Source: an uncultured Oscillospiraceae bacterium (GTDB lineage: Bacteria > Bacillota > Clostridia > Oscillospirales > Oscillospiraceae). Taken from it: DNA of 59,289 nt. Location: NCBI GenBank assembly GCA_934646185.1, contig CAKUEH010000015.1, forward strand, positions 1-59,289, given 5' to 3'. Of this stretch, positions 1-8,132 are shown piece after piece. Position 1 is the first letter of the stretch, and each line of letters begins with the position of its first letter. Below the pieces are notes generated by a model. That model saw nothing but the letters and a program-made list of their open reading frames with translations. It did not search any database and was not told where the DNA came from. Made by a program: the position numbers and the translations under genes.

Positions 1-1
1 T

Positions 2-30
2 TTGACTTTTTCCTGCAAATAAAGTACAAT
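2..30 (+). promoter_or_regulatory. Promoter of RNase P RNA
   Basis: TTGACT at 2-7 and TACAAT at 25-30 are separated by 17 bp, a good vegetative (sigma-A) promoter. The predicted start near 37-38 matches the expected 5' end of the RNase P RNA. Confidence 0.75.
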
Positions 31-37
31 ACATGCG

Positions 38-486
38 CGACCGGGTCGGACAGTCGCGGGCGCAGCGCCGAAAGGCCGCGCATGAGGAAAGTCCGGGCTC
101 CGCAGGGCAAGGATAACGGGTAACGCCCGCCCAGAGCGATCTGAGGAAAAGTGCAACAGAAATAAACCGCCGGAGGCCCAGAAATGGGGGCCCCGCAAAA
201 CGAATGTTTTGTGGGGGGAGGAGGCGCAACGGAATGACCAAGACCTGCCGCTTGCGGCGGGGCGAGGGATATGAAGTTTGCGCCGACGAGGTAAGGATGG
301 AAAGGCGAGGTAAGAGCTCACCCAATGGCGTGCGAAAGCGTCCATTGCTGTAAACTCTATCCGGAGCAACACCGCAGAGGAAGCAAGGCTTGCCCGGCTG
401 CTTCCGAGAAGGTGGCTGGAGCGCACCGGCAACGGTGCGCCTAGATAGATGACTGTCGATGACAGAACCCGGCTTACAGACCCGAT
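38..486 (+). ncRNA. rnpB: RNase P RNA (catalytic RNA of tRNA 5' processing)
   Basis: This is the catalytic RNA subunit of ribonuclease P, which removes the 5' leader of precursor tRNAs. The diagnostic conserved blocks are visible: a GAGGAAAGTCCGGGCTCC-type segment at 82-101 (CR-I/P4 strand), the GGTAAGAGCTCACC block near 309-323, and the closing ATGACAGAACCCGGCTTACA-type segment near 457-478. The ends pair (GACCGGGTCGG near 39 with the CCCGATCG-containing 3' end). A strong promoter sits just upstream and an intrinsic terminator just downstream, so it is an independent transcript. Length near 450 nt is slightly long for the class but acceptable. Exact ends are estimated. Confidence 0.93.
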
Positions 487-495
487 CGTAAAAAC

Positions 496-526
496 ACCCC
501 CGCTGAAAAGCGGGGGCGCTTTTTTT
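496..526 (+). terminator. Intrinsic terminator of rnpB
   Basis: The CCCCCGC stem at 497-503 pairs with GCGGGGG at 510-516, and a run of T follows at 520-526. It lies just after the RNase P RNA. Confidence 0.85.
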
Positions 527-590
527 CGTTCAACTTTTCCCACAAGGCTTGAATCGGCTCAGAAATTCTGACGCTGCTCTTGTAGGCGTT

Positions 591-700
591 GTAGGGGCCG
601 ATGCCCATCTTCGGCGCTAAGAGCCGCGCAGAGCGCGGTTGCGCCTCGAAACTAGCCTGCGGGCATCGCATCGGCCCGCTGGGCAGTTACGAATTCGCAT
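591..700 (-). repeat. Partial long-form dispersed repeat (family A)
   Basis: An inverted, partial copy of the 166-bp GTAGGGGC...GCCCCTAC element. Positions 591-677 are identical by eye to the reverse complement of 15187-15273 (87 bp). After 677 it diverges, keeping only the GAATTCG-containing spacer. No coding gene is supported between 527 and 840. Confidence 0.8.
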
Positions 701-729
701 TGGGTTTTGCTTTTTGCCGCTGCTTTCCG

Positions 730-777
730 CGACCTCTCAGTCAGCTTCGCTGACAGCTCCCCTTCCAAGGGGAGCCT
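730..777. repeat. Family B palindromic repeat
   Basis: Two adjacent hairpins: GTCAGC/GCTGAC around a TTC loop, then CTCCCCTT/AAGGGGAG. The same composite, with the CTCTCAG lead-in, recurs at 15337-15388, 26111-26172 and 26229-26276. Confidence 0.75.
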
Positions 778-802
778 CGGCCGCCGGAGGCATGAGCAGA
801 TG

Positions 803-838
803 AAAAATGCGCCCGGCAAGTCTGCCGGGCGCATTTTT
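803..838 (-). terminator. Terminator downstream of the clp gene
   Basis: A long GC-rich stem (AAATGCGCCCGGCA near 805-818 with TGCCGGGCGCATTT near 823-836) lies 3 bp beyond the stop codon of the minus-strand clp gene. Poly-A and poly-T flanks make it usable on both strands. Confidence 0.8.
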
Positions 839-840
839 GC

Positions 841-3174
841 TTATACAGTTTCCAGCCTGATCTTCCCGTCCTCACAGGTGGCTTTGATGGAGCGGAACGG
901 GTCGACGTAGCTTTTGATGATGCGTTCGGCGATGGGATCTTCGAGGTCGGTCTGGATGGCGCGGCGGAGGTTGCGCGCGCCATAGGCCACGGAGTAGGAC
1001 CTTTTGACCAGATAATCCTTGACGCTCTCGTCCCAGGTGAACGCGATGCCGCGGCCCTCCAGCGACTGCCGGAGCTCCGCGAGCATGATATCCGCGATGC
1101 CGCGGAAATTCTCTTCGCTCAGCTGGTTGAAGCAGACGATCTCGTCGACGCGGTTGATGAATTCAGGCCGCAGGAACTCGCCCAGCGCCTTCATGGCCTT
1201 TTCCTTCGACTGCTCGGTCAGGCTATGGCCGAAGCCGACGCTGCCGCCCTTCTGGTTGGAACCCGCGTTGGAGGTCATGATGATGATCGTGTTTTCAAAG
1301 TTGACCACACGGCCCTGCGCGTCGGTGATGCGGCCGTCGTCGAGGATCTGCAGCAGGATATTCAGCACGTCCGGATGCGCCTTTTCCAGCTCGTCGAACA
1401 GGATGACGGAGTACGGGCGGCGGCGGATCTTTTCGGTCAGCTGGCCGGCCTCGTCATAGCCGACATAGCCGGGAGGCGAGCCGATGATCTTCGAGACGCT
1501 GTGCTTTTCCATGTATTCGGACATGTCGAGCCGGATGAGCGATTCAACGGATTCGAACATCTCGCTGGCAAGGCGCTTGACCAGCTCCGTTTTGCCAACG
1601 CCGGTTGAGCCGACGAAGATAAACGAAACGGGGTGCTTTTTGACCTGAATGCCGACGCGGGAGCGGCGGATGGCGGACACGACGGAGGCAATGGCCTCGT
1701 CCTGCCCGACGATGTGCTTTTTGAGCTCCGCGTCGAGGTTCAGAAGCTGCTCGTATTCCTGCGCGCGGATCTTGCTGGCGGGGATCTTCGTCCAGAGCTC
1801 GATGATACGGGCCAGATTGTCGATGGTCAGCGCGGGCTTCGGCAGCTTTTCCAGCTCCGCGATCTCGGAATCGAGCTGAAGGTTGCGGCTGCGGAGCTCC
1901 GCCATGCGCGCATAATCGTCCTGCGTCTTTTCGGCGTTCTCCGTGAGCATGGAAAGCTCCAGATCATAATCGGCGTGCTCCTTTTTGAGCGCCTCGAGAC
2001 GGCCGATGTTCTTATTCTTGAGGTTCACGTCCGAGCACGCCTCGTCGATGAGGTCGATGGCCTTATCCGGCAGGAAACGGTCGGTGATACAGCGCTCGGA
2101 GAGCAGGACGGCCTGCCGCGCGATCTCCGGCGAAATTACAACGCCGTGGAACGTCTCGTAATAGTGGCTGATGCCGCGGATGATGGCAATGGACTGCTCA
2201 ATGGTCGGCTCGGCGACGGTGACGGGCTGGAAGCGGCGCTCGAGCGCGGCGTCCTTTTCGATGTGCTTGCGGTACTCGTTGAAGGTCGTTGCGCCGATGA
2301 CCTGAATTTCGCCGCGGGAGAGCGCAGGCTTGAGGATATTGGCGGCGTTCATGGAGCCCTCCGCGTCGCCCGCGCCGACGAGATTGTGTACCTCGTCGAT
2401 AACCAGAATGATATTGCCGAGCTTTTTGACCTCTTCAATAAGGCCCTTCATGCGGCTTTCGAACTGGCCCCGGAACTGCGTGCCAGCGACAAGGGCCGTG
2501 AGGTCCATGAGATAGACCTCTTTATTCTGGAGCTTATAGGGAACATCCTTGTCGGCGATCTTCTGCGCGAGGCCCTCGGCGATGGCGGTCTTGCCGACGC
2601 CGGGTTCGCCGATGAGGCAGGGGTTGTTTTTCTGGCGGCGGTTGAGGATCTGGATGACGCGCTCCGTCTCCTCCTCGCGGCCGATGATGCGGTCGAGCCT
2701 GCCGTCGCGCGCCTTCTGCGTCAGGTTCTGGCAGTAGGTGTCGAGGAATTTATGCTTTTTGTTTTTGCCATTCGGCTTGTCGCCGGAGCGCTGGCGGCTC
2801 TCGGTCTTTTCGGGCTCCGGGACGGCGGGCGTATTGTCCTGTCCCTGCCCCGCTGCTCCGAAGAGCTTGTTGAGGAAGGGAAACGTCGCGGTCTGGCTGT
2901 CGGCTTCGTCGTCCTCGCCGTCCTCTTCGGCGTCACGGCTCTGGCTGAGCAGGCCCTCCAGGCCGTTCATGGCCTCGGTCATTTCGCCGTTGAGGTTTTC
3001 GAGGTCGTCCTCCGAAAGCCCCATGCGCTCGATCATATCATCGACGGGCTTGATGCCCATCTCTTTGGCGCATTTGAGGCAAAGGCCCTCGTTGACGGTC
3101 TTTCCGCCGTCGATCTTCGTTATAAAAATGACTGCAAGATTCTTTTTGCATCTTGAGCACAGGGTCGGTTTCAT
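841..3174 (-). CDS. clpE: ClpE/ClpC-type AAA+ unfoldase with N-terminal zinc finger
   Basis: A 777-residue HSP100 unfoldase that feeds proteins to the ClpP protease in the cytoplasm. The N-terminus carries a four-cysteine zinc site (C6, C9, C32, C35) rather than the double ClpN repeat of ClpC; this defines ClpE. A linker rich in acidic and low-complexity residues (about 75-140) leads to AAA domain 1 (Walker A GEPGVGKT 189-196, Walker B VIDE 258-261), a short coiled-coil middle domain, and AAA domain 2 (Walker A GSTGVGKT, Walker B LFDE). A VGF tripeptide in the second AAA module matches the ClpP-docking loop. The start is supported by AAGGAG 14 bp upstream. No convincing CtsR box was seen upstream. 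The name ClpE rests on the zinc finger; ClpC is the alternative. Confidence 0.9.
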   Translation of the reverse strand: MKPTLCSRCKKNLAVIFITKIDGGKTVNEGLCLKCAKEMGIKPVDDMIERMGLSEDDLENLNGEMTEAMNGLEGLLSQSRDAEEDGEDDEADSQTATFPFLNKLFGAAGQGQDNTPAVPEPEKTESRQRSGDKPNGKNKKHKFLDTYCQNLTQKARDGRLDRIIGREEETERVIQILNRRQKNNPCLIGEPGVGKTAIAEGLAQKIADKDVPYKLQNKEVYLMDLTALVAGTQFRGQFESRMKGLIEEVKKLGNIILVIDEVHNLVGAGDAEGSMNAANILKPALSRGEIQVIGATTFNEYRKHIEKDAALERRFQPVTVAEPTIEQSIAIIRGISHYYETFHGVVISPEIARQAVLLSERCITDRFLPDKAIDLIDEACSDVNLKNKNIGRLEALKKEHADYDLELSMLTENAEKTQDDYARMAELRSRNLQLDSEIAELEKLPKPALTIDNLARIIELWTKIPASKIRAQEYEQLLNLDAELKKHIVGQDEAIASVVSAIRRSRVGIQVKKHPVSFIFVGSTGVGKTELVKRLASEMFESVESLIRLDMSEYMEKHSVSKIIGSPPGYVGYDEAGQLTEKIRRRPYSVILFDELEKAHPDVLNILLQILDDGRITDAQGRVVNFENTIIIMTSNAGSNQKGGSVGFGHSLTEQSKEKAMKALGEFLRPEFINRVDEIVCFNQLSEENFRGIADIMLAELRQSLEGRGIAFTWDESVKDYLVKRSYSVAYGARNLRRAIQTDLEDPIAERIIKSYVDPFRSIKATCEDGKIRLETV

Positions 3175-3271
3175 ATAAAAGGCTTCTCCTTATCGTGTTT
3201 CCTTCTGTAGAGTATATCACAGTCAAGGCGTCGTATCTTTGCAGAATTGTAAACGTTTTTTGGAAAATTAT

Positions 3272-4435
3272 TTACGGGACATACAGCGTTCCGTGGCCGT
3301 TGGCAAGGAGGATGGCGGAGCCGTCCTCGCGCATGACGGCGCTGGACGCGCCGGTCGTGTTGTCGGAGACGTCGTATTCCTTCAGGGTCTGGTCGTAAAT
3401 GGCGAGCGAGCCGCTCGTCAGGAGGGCGAGATATCGGCCGGAGGCGGAGATATCCAGAATCTGCTCGCTAGTCGGAAGCGCGCCCAGCATCGTTCCGTCG
3501 TATCCGATGGTCAGGACGGTGTAGCGGTTTCCGGCCTTGTAGAGATTCATGACGAGCGTGACGGATCCGGTCCCGTCCAGCGTGTAGTCCTTGAGATAGG
3601 CGTCCTCAAAGGCATAGCTGCCAAGGCACTGGCCGTCCAGATCGTAGAAATACAGCGCATCCTCGCACAGAACGCAGATCGTATTTCCGGGCAGGAAGTG
3701 CAGATCGTAGATCAGGGCGTTTCCGATGGGGATGGTGCTGAGAATTTCCTCCGAATCCGTCCGGAAGAGGACGACGGAGGACTGGAACATGCCGTCCTCC
3801 TGTCCAAGCACCGCAGCGGCGGCGTATTTTGCGCCGGACGAGACCGTGCAGCGCATGAAATACTGGCTCGACGAAAGCCAGCGGTAGATCAACGACTGCT
3901 GACTGTTGTAGACGTAGAGCACGGAGCGGTAGCCGGACTCGCTGGATAAATAGCAGATGCTGCCGTCGGACGCGATATCGGCATCGAGAATCGGCTTCTG
4001 GGCGGCAATGTGCAGGACGGAGCCGTTTTTCTGGCTGGCGGCCTCCAGCGTGGTGCCGCCGGTGTCGTAGGCCAGCGCGAGGCCGCCGCCGGTCTTTAAA
4101 ACCGGCGCGGACATGGACGCCTGAATAGAGGCCGTCTCCACGCCGTCCTTGTCATAGAGGCTGAGGCCCGTCGCGGAAGCGACGGCAAGTCCGCCGGACA
4201 GACCGGCATAGCGGTTGGAGTTGCTTTCATCGTAGACAAAGCGGCCCGTTTTGCTGTCGTCGGAGACGTTCAGATAGCGCACATAGCGCTGCATGGCGTC
4301 AAGATTCAGCCGGTCACGGAACACGTAGGCCGCCACGCCGCCCGCGACGAGCACGAGCAGGAGCGCAAACACGGCGATCCGCTTGCCAAGGCCCGGATGC
4401 TTCTGCGCGTGCAGCTGCGAAACATTATCCGACAT
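3272..4435 (-). CDS. DUF5711 family membrane-anchored beta-propeller-like protein
   Basis: A 387-residue protein of unknown function that I match to the DUF5711 family common in Clostridia. After a short cytoplasmic N-terminus there is one transmembrane helix (about residues 20-38), then a long extracytoplasmic part made of repeated beta-strand-like blades with S/G-rich turns and YD motifs, as in WD40-like propellers. The start at 4435 is preferred because AAGGCGG lies 7 bp upstream; it overlaps the truA stop by 11 bp, so it is probably translationally coupled to truA. A start 24 bp upstream is possible. No catalytic motif is visible. Confidence 0.72.
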   Translation of the reverse strand: MSDNVSQLHAQKHPGLGKRIAVFALLLVLVAGGVAAYVFRDRLNLDAMQRYVRYLNVSDDSKTGRFVYDESNSNRYAGLSGGLAVASATGLSLYDKDGVETASIQASMSAPVLKTGGGLALAYDTGGTTLEAASQKNGSVLHIAAQKPILDADIASDGSICYLSSESGYRSVLYVYNSQQSLIYRWLSSSQYFMRCTVSSGAKYAAAAVLGQEDGMFQSSVVLFRTDSEEILSTIPIGNALIYDLHFLPGNTICVLCEDALYFYDLDGQCLGSYAFEDAYLKDYTLDGTGSVTLVMNLYKAGNRYTVLTIGYDGTMLGALPTSEQILDISASGRYLALLTSGSLAIYDQTLKEYDVSDNTTGASSAVMREDGSAILLANGHGTLYVP

Positions 4436-5189
4436 GGAAAACCGCCTTTCCGTCATCATACCAGAGCTGCGTCATGTAAAGCCCGCCGGGCGGAACCGTC
4501 GGGCCGGCCGCCGTGCGGTCGCCGTTCAGGAGGATCTGCGCGACGGCCTCCGGCGGGAATTTTCCTTCCGCGGCGTAAACGCAGGTGCCCGCCATGGCGC
4601 GGGCCATGTTGTAAAGAAAGCCGTTGGCGCTGACGCGCAGCGAAATGAGATCGCCGTCGCGCTCGACTTTGTAATCATAAACCGTGCGCACCGTGGATCT
4701 CACATCCGTGCCGACCGAGCGGACGGCGGCAAAGTCGTGCGTGCCGATGAAGCAGTCCGCCGCGCGCTGCATGACCGTCTCGTCCAGGTGCTTGGGATAG
4801 AACCACGCGCGGTTGACATAAAACGGATCGCGGATGCCGGAATTGTAGATCAGATACGTATACTCCTTTTTGACGCAGGAGCCGATGGCGTTGAAGTCCT
4901 CGTGGACCTCCATCGCGTTCGTAACGACGATATCCTCCGGCAGGTGCGTGTTGAGCGCATACGGGATGCGGTCGCACGGAATACGGGCGGAGGTACGGAA
5001 GTTGGCGACATAGACGCGCGCGTGGACGCCTGCGTCCGTGCGGCCGCAGCCGGTCATATGCACCGGGTGGCCGACGACGGCGGCAGCCGCCTCTTCAAGC
5101 GTCTGGCCGACGGTCGTGACCGTCTTCTGCACCTGCCAGCCGTGATAGGCCGTGCCGAGATATTTGAGCGTCAGGGCGATGTTGCGCAT
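4425..5189 (-). CDS. truA: tRNA pseudouridine(38-40) synthase TruA
   Basis: A 254-residue enzyme converting uridines 38-40 of tRNA anticodon arms to pseudouridine. The catalytic aspartate is D52 in GCGRTDAGVHA, and the LKYLGTAYHGWQ N-terminus is typical of the family. The frame stays open far upstream through repeat DNA, but the true start is the ATG at 5189: family-like N-terminus, family length, and AAGGAAG upstream. In many Firmicutes truA follows ecfA1-ecfA2-ecfT directly; here the same order is kept but a 400-bp repeat block separates ecfT and truA. Confidence 0.95.
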   Translation of the reverse strand: MRNIALTLKYLGTAYHGWQVQKTVTTVGQTLEEAAAAVVGHPVHMTGCGRTDAGVHARVYVANFRTSARIPCDRIPYALNTHLPEDIVVTNAMEVHEDFNAIGSCVKKEYTYLIYNSGIRDPFYVNRAWFYPKHLDETVMQRAADCFIGTHDFAAVRSVGTDVRSTVRTVYDYKVERDGDLISLRVSANGFLYNMARAMAGTCVYAAEGKFPPEAVAQILLNGDRTAAGPTVPPGGLYMTQLWYDDGKAVFHVG

Positions 5190-5240
5190 AGGATACTTCC
5201 TTATCATCTGAGTGTGAGCGGTGGAAATAGGAGGGCGCTT

Positions 5241-5532
5241 GTAGGGGTCGATGCCCACATCGACCCGGCAGATTGCACCGTTTTTACGGAAATCTGCGGC
5301 GAATTCGTAATTTCCCAACGGACCGATGTGGGCATCGGCCCCTACAGAGTGCTGCGCGAATTCGCGGCTGCTCATCGGGCCGACAGAGTCGTCGGCCCCT
5401 ACAGCAAGTTTTTCAATCTGCTGTATTTTGTAGGGGCGGACGACTCTGTCCGCCCGCAGATATACCGTTTTTTCGGAAATCTTCGGCGAATTCAGAACTT
5501 TCCGGAGGGCCGATGTGGGCATCGGCCCCTAC
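5241..5532. repeat. Block of family A repeats between ecfT and truA
   Basis: Two compact elements lie here, 5241-5345 (105 bp) and 5430-5532 (103 bp), each starting GTAGGGG and ending CCCCTAC, with an extra single hairpin near 5377-5403. Each element has two GC-rich hairpins (cores GATGCCCACATC or GACGACTCTGTC) around a spacer with TTTT(A/T)CGGAAATCT and GCGAATTCG. The region is non-coding; it happens to be open in frame with truA. Confidence 0.85.
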
Positions 5533-5588
5533 ATACAAACGGGCAGCTGCACACAAATCCGCTGAAGAATCTCCGCTTTTCGCTGCTG

Positions 5589-6392
5589 TTACAGCCCGAA
5601 CTGCCGCAGGGCGATCATGAGGGCGAGGAGAGCAGCGCCGGAGAGGTAGGCGAAATAGTCGCGCTTCTGGTAGTGCAGCTCGGAGAGCTTCGTGCGGCCC
5701 TCGCCGCCGTGGTAGCAGCGGCATTCCATGGCGGTCGCGAGCTCGTCTGCCCGGCGGAAGGCGCTGATGAACAGCGGCACAAGGATCGGCACGAGCGCCT
5801 TTGCGCGGCTGATGAGATTGCCGGATTCAAAATCCGCGCCTCTGGCCTTCTGCGCCGACATGATCTTGTCCGTTTCCTCGATGAGCGTGGGGATAAAGCG
5901 CAGGGCGATGGACATCATCATGGACAGCTCGTGTACCGGCGCGTGCAGCTTTTTGAGCGGCGACAGCAGGCTTTCCAGCCCGTCCGTCAGGGCGATCGGC
6001 GAGGTCGTATAGGTTAACATAAATGTTCCAGCAACCAGCAGAGAGATGCGCAGCACCATAAAGACGGCGTTCTGGATGCCGGAGCTTGTGATCTTGAAGA
6101 TCCAGTACTGCGCGATGGGTTCCCCCTGTCCGTAAAACAGGTTCAACAGCGCGGTCAGGATGATAATGAACAGAAGCGGCTTGAGGTTTTTGAGCACAAC
6201 CTTCAGGCGGATCCGGCTCATGGCGATGACAAGGGCAAGGAACGCGGCGATGACCGCATAGGAGACGAACCATTTCGCGAGGAACAGCGCGACGATGTAG
6301 ATAATCACGAGCACGAGCTTCGTGCGGGGGTCGAGCTTGTGGATGGGGGTCTGGCCGGGGAAAAACTGGCCGAGGGTCACGTCTTTCAGCAT
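5589..6392 (-). CDS. ecfT: ECF transporter transmembrane subunit EcfT
   Basis: A 267-residue membrane coupling subunit of the group II ECF vitamin/micronutrient importer. It links the ATPases EcfA1/EcfA2 to interchangeable S subunits. Several hydrophobic helices cover residues about 25-135. The two cytoplasmic coupling motifs are present: KARG at 182-185 and the AMECRCY region at 221-227. The ATG at 6392 overlaps the ecfA2 stop by 7 bp, showing translational coupling. The frame is open further upstream inside ecfA2, but that extension is a shadow. Confidence 0.93.
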   Translation of the reverse strand: MLKDVTLGQFFPGQTPIHKLDPRTKLVLVIIYIVALFLAKWFVSYAVIAAFLALVIAMSRIRLKVVLKNLKPLLFIIILTALLNLFYGQGEPIAQYWIFKITSSGIQNAVFMVLRISLLVAGTFMLTYTTSPIALTDGLESLLSPLKKLHAPVHELSMMMSIALRFIPTLIEETDKIMSAQKARGADFESGNLISRAKALVPILVPLFISAFRRADELATAMECRCYHGGEGRTKLSELHYQKRDYFAYLSGAALLALMIALRQFGL

Positions 6393-7255
6393 GCCTGCGC
6401 GCCCCCCTTCAGAAGCGGTTCGAGAAGATCCGCCGCCTGTTCGACCGTGTAGGCCGAGGCCGGGACGTTTACACCGAGCTGCTGCAGGCGCAGCAGCACC
6501 TGCGTCATGCACGGCACGTTCAGGCCCATGGAGACAAGCTCCGCCGCGTGGGAAAAGACCTCGGACGGCGCGCCGGTCATGACGGCAGTCCCCTTCTCCA
6601 TGACGATCAGGCGGTCGACGTTGGAGGCGATCTCCTCCATCGAGTGGCTGACCATCACAACGGCCGCGTGCTGCGCGGCCTGATAATCGCGGATATTTTT
6701 GAGGATGCTCTCGCGGCCGGCCGGGTCAAGGCCCGCCGTCGGCTCGTCGAGAATGAGCACGTCCGGCTCCATGGCGATGACGCCCGCGATGGCGGCGCGG
6801 CGCTTCTGCCCGCCGGACAGATCGAACGGGGATTTGGAAAGCTCCGCCTCGGAAATGCCGACAAAGCCCGCCGCGCGGCGGACGCGCGTGTCGATCTCTT
6901 CTTTTGACAGGCCCATGTTTTTGGGGCCGAAGGCGATATCGGCGTAGACGGTCTCCTCGAACAGCTGATACTCCGGGTATTGGAACACCAGACCGACGCG
7001 GAAGCGGATCTGGCGGGTGAATTTGGGATCCTCCCAGATATCGCGGCCGTCAAACAGCACGCAGCCGGACGTCGGCTTCAGAAGGCCGTTCATGTGCTGC
7101 ACCAGCGTGGATTTGCCGGAGCCGGTATGGCCGATGAGGCCGACGAATTCGCCCCGGCTGATCGTGAGATCGACGTCGGTGAGCGCCGCATGCTCAAACG
7201 GCGTATCCGGGCTGTAGATATGTGAGAGCTTCTGTATCTCTAAAATAGGCGTCAA
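6386..7255 (-). CDS. ecfA2: ECF transporter ATPase EcfA2
   Basis: A 289-residue ABC ATPase energising the ECF importer as a heterodimer with EcfA1. Walker A GHTGSGKS is at 42-49, the Q-loop follows FQYPEYQ, the signature LSGGQ is at 146-150 and Walker B LILDE at 167-171. The start is a TTG at 7255, supported by GGAGGAAG 9 bp upstream and the family-typical N-terminus (MTPILEIQKLSHIY). It lies 25 bp after ecfA1 and overlaps ecfT. GHTGSGKS rather than GHNGSGKS supports A2 over A1. Confidence 0.93.
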   Translation of the reverse strand: MTPILEIQKLSHIYSPDTPFEHAALTDVDLTISRGEFVGLIGHTGSGKSTLVQHMNGLLKPTSGCVLFDGRDIWEDPKFTRQIRFRVGLVFQYPEYQLFEETVYADIAFGPKNMGLSKEEIDTRVRRAAGFVGISEAELSKSPFDLSGGQKRRAAIAGVIAMEPDVLILDEPTAGLDPAGRESILKNIRDYQAAQHAAVVMVSHSMEEIASNVDRLIVMEKGTAVMTGAPSEVFSHAAELVSMGLNVPCMTQVLLRLQQLGVNVPASAYTVEQAADLLEPLLKGGAQAC

Positions 7256-7280
7256 GGCTTCTTCCTCCGGGTATTCTGGT

Positions 7281-8132
7281 TCAGCTTTGCGTGATGCGCT
7301 GCCGGAGCAGCTGCGCGCAGGCCTCCGGCGTCAGCGCGCCGGTCGGGATATCGACGCCGCGGCGCTTCAGCTCCAGCAGCAGCTGCTCGGTCTGCGGCAC
7401 GTCGAGGCCGACGCTGCGCAGCAGCGGCTCCTGTGCGAAGACCGCCTGCGGCGTTCCGTCGGCGACGATCCTGCCCTCAGACATGGCGATCACGCGGTCT
7501 GCGCGCGCAGCCTCGTCCATGTGATGCGTGATGAGGATGACGGTCATGCCGGTCTCGCGGTTCAGTCGTTCGACGGTATCGAGCACCTCGCGCCGGCCCT
7601 GCGGGTCGAGCATGGCGGTCGGCTCGTCGAGCACGACGCACTGCGGCCGCATGGCGAGCACGCCCGCGATGGCCACGCGCTGCTTCTGTCCGCCGGACAG
7701 GAGCTGCGGGGCGTAGGTACGGTAATCATACATACCGACCGCCTTGAGCGCGTCGTCGACGCGCCGCCGGATCTCCGGGGAGGCGACGCCGAGGTTTTCC
7801 GGCGCAAAGGCGACATCTTCCTCTACGACGTTCGAGACGATCTGGTTATCGGGGTTCTGGAACACCATGCCGACATGCTGCCGGACGGCGAGCAGAAGCG
7901 CCTCGTCCTTCGTGTCCATGCCGTAGACCGTCACGCTGCCGCCCGCGGGCAGCAGAATGGCGTTAAAATGTTTGGCCAGCGTCGACTTGCCGCAGCCGTT
8001 ATGGCCGAGCACGGCGACAAAGCTCCCCTGTTCAACTGACAGGTTCAGGCCGTCGAAGACGACGTGCGTCTCGCCGCCGTCCTGGCCCTCGTAAGTATAC
8101 TGCAGGTCGTTTACCTGGATCGCTGTGGTCAT
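7281..8132 (-). CDS. ecfA1: ECF transporter ATPase EcfA1
   Basis: A 283-residue ABC ATPase, partner of EcfA2. Walker A GHNGCGKS is at 43-50, Q-loop FQNPDNQ near 91-97, LSGGQ at 145-149 and Walker B VVLDE at 166-170. The ATG at 8132 forms an ATGA overlap with the stop codon of the upstream methyltransferase gene and has AAGGAG 7 bp upstream. The A1-A2-T order is that of the shared Firmicutes module that serves scattered S subunits; one S subunit gene is at 20219-20815. Confidence 0.93.
   Translation of the reverse strand: MTTAIQVNDLQYTYEGQDGGETHVVFDGLNLSVEQGSFVAVLGHNGCGKSTLAKHFNAILLPAGGSVTVYGMDTKDEALLLAVRQHVGMVFQNPDNQIVSNVVEEDVAFAPENLGVASPEIRRRVDDALKAVGMYDYRTYAPQLLSGGQKQRVAIAGVLAMRPQCVVLDEPTAMLDPQGRREVLDTVERLNRETGMTVILITHHMDEAARADRVIAMSEGRIVADGTPQAVFAQEPLLRSVGLDVPQTEQLLLELKRRGVDIPTGALTPEACAQLLRQRITQS

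Noticed and set aside
3175..3271. CtsR operator upstream of the clp gene
   Set aside because: Only isolated TTGACT/GTCAA words are present; the direct heptad repeat of CtsR is missing.
5241..5532. CRISPR array reading of the repeat block
   Set aside because: The units are 103-105 bp with internal hairpins and no regular short spacers, and no cas genes are near.
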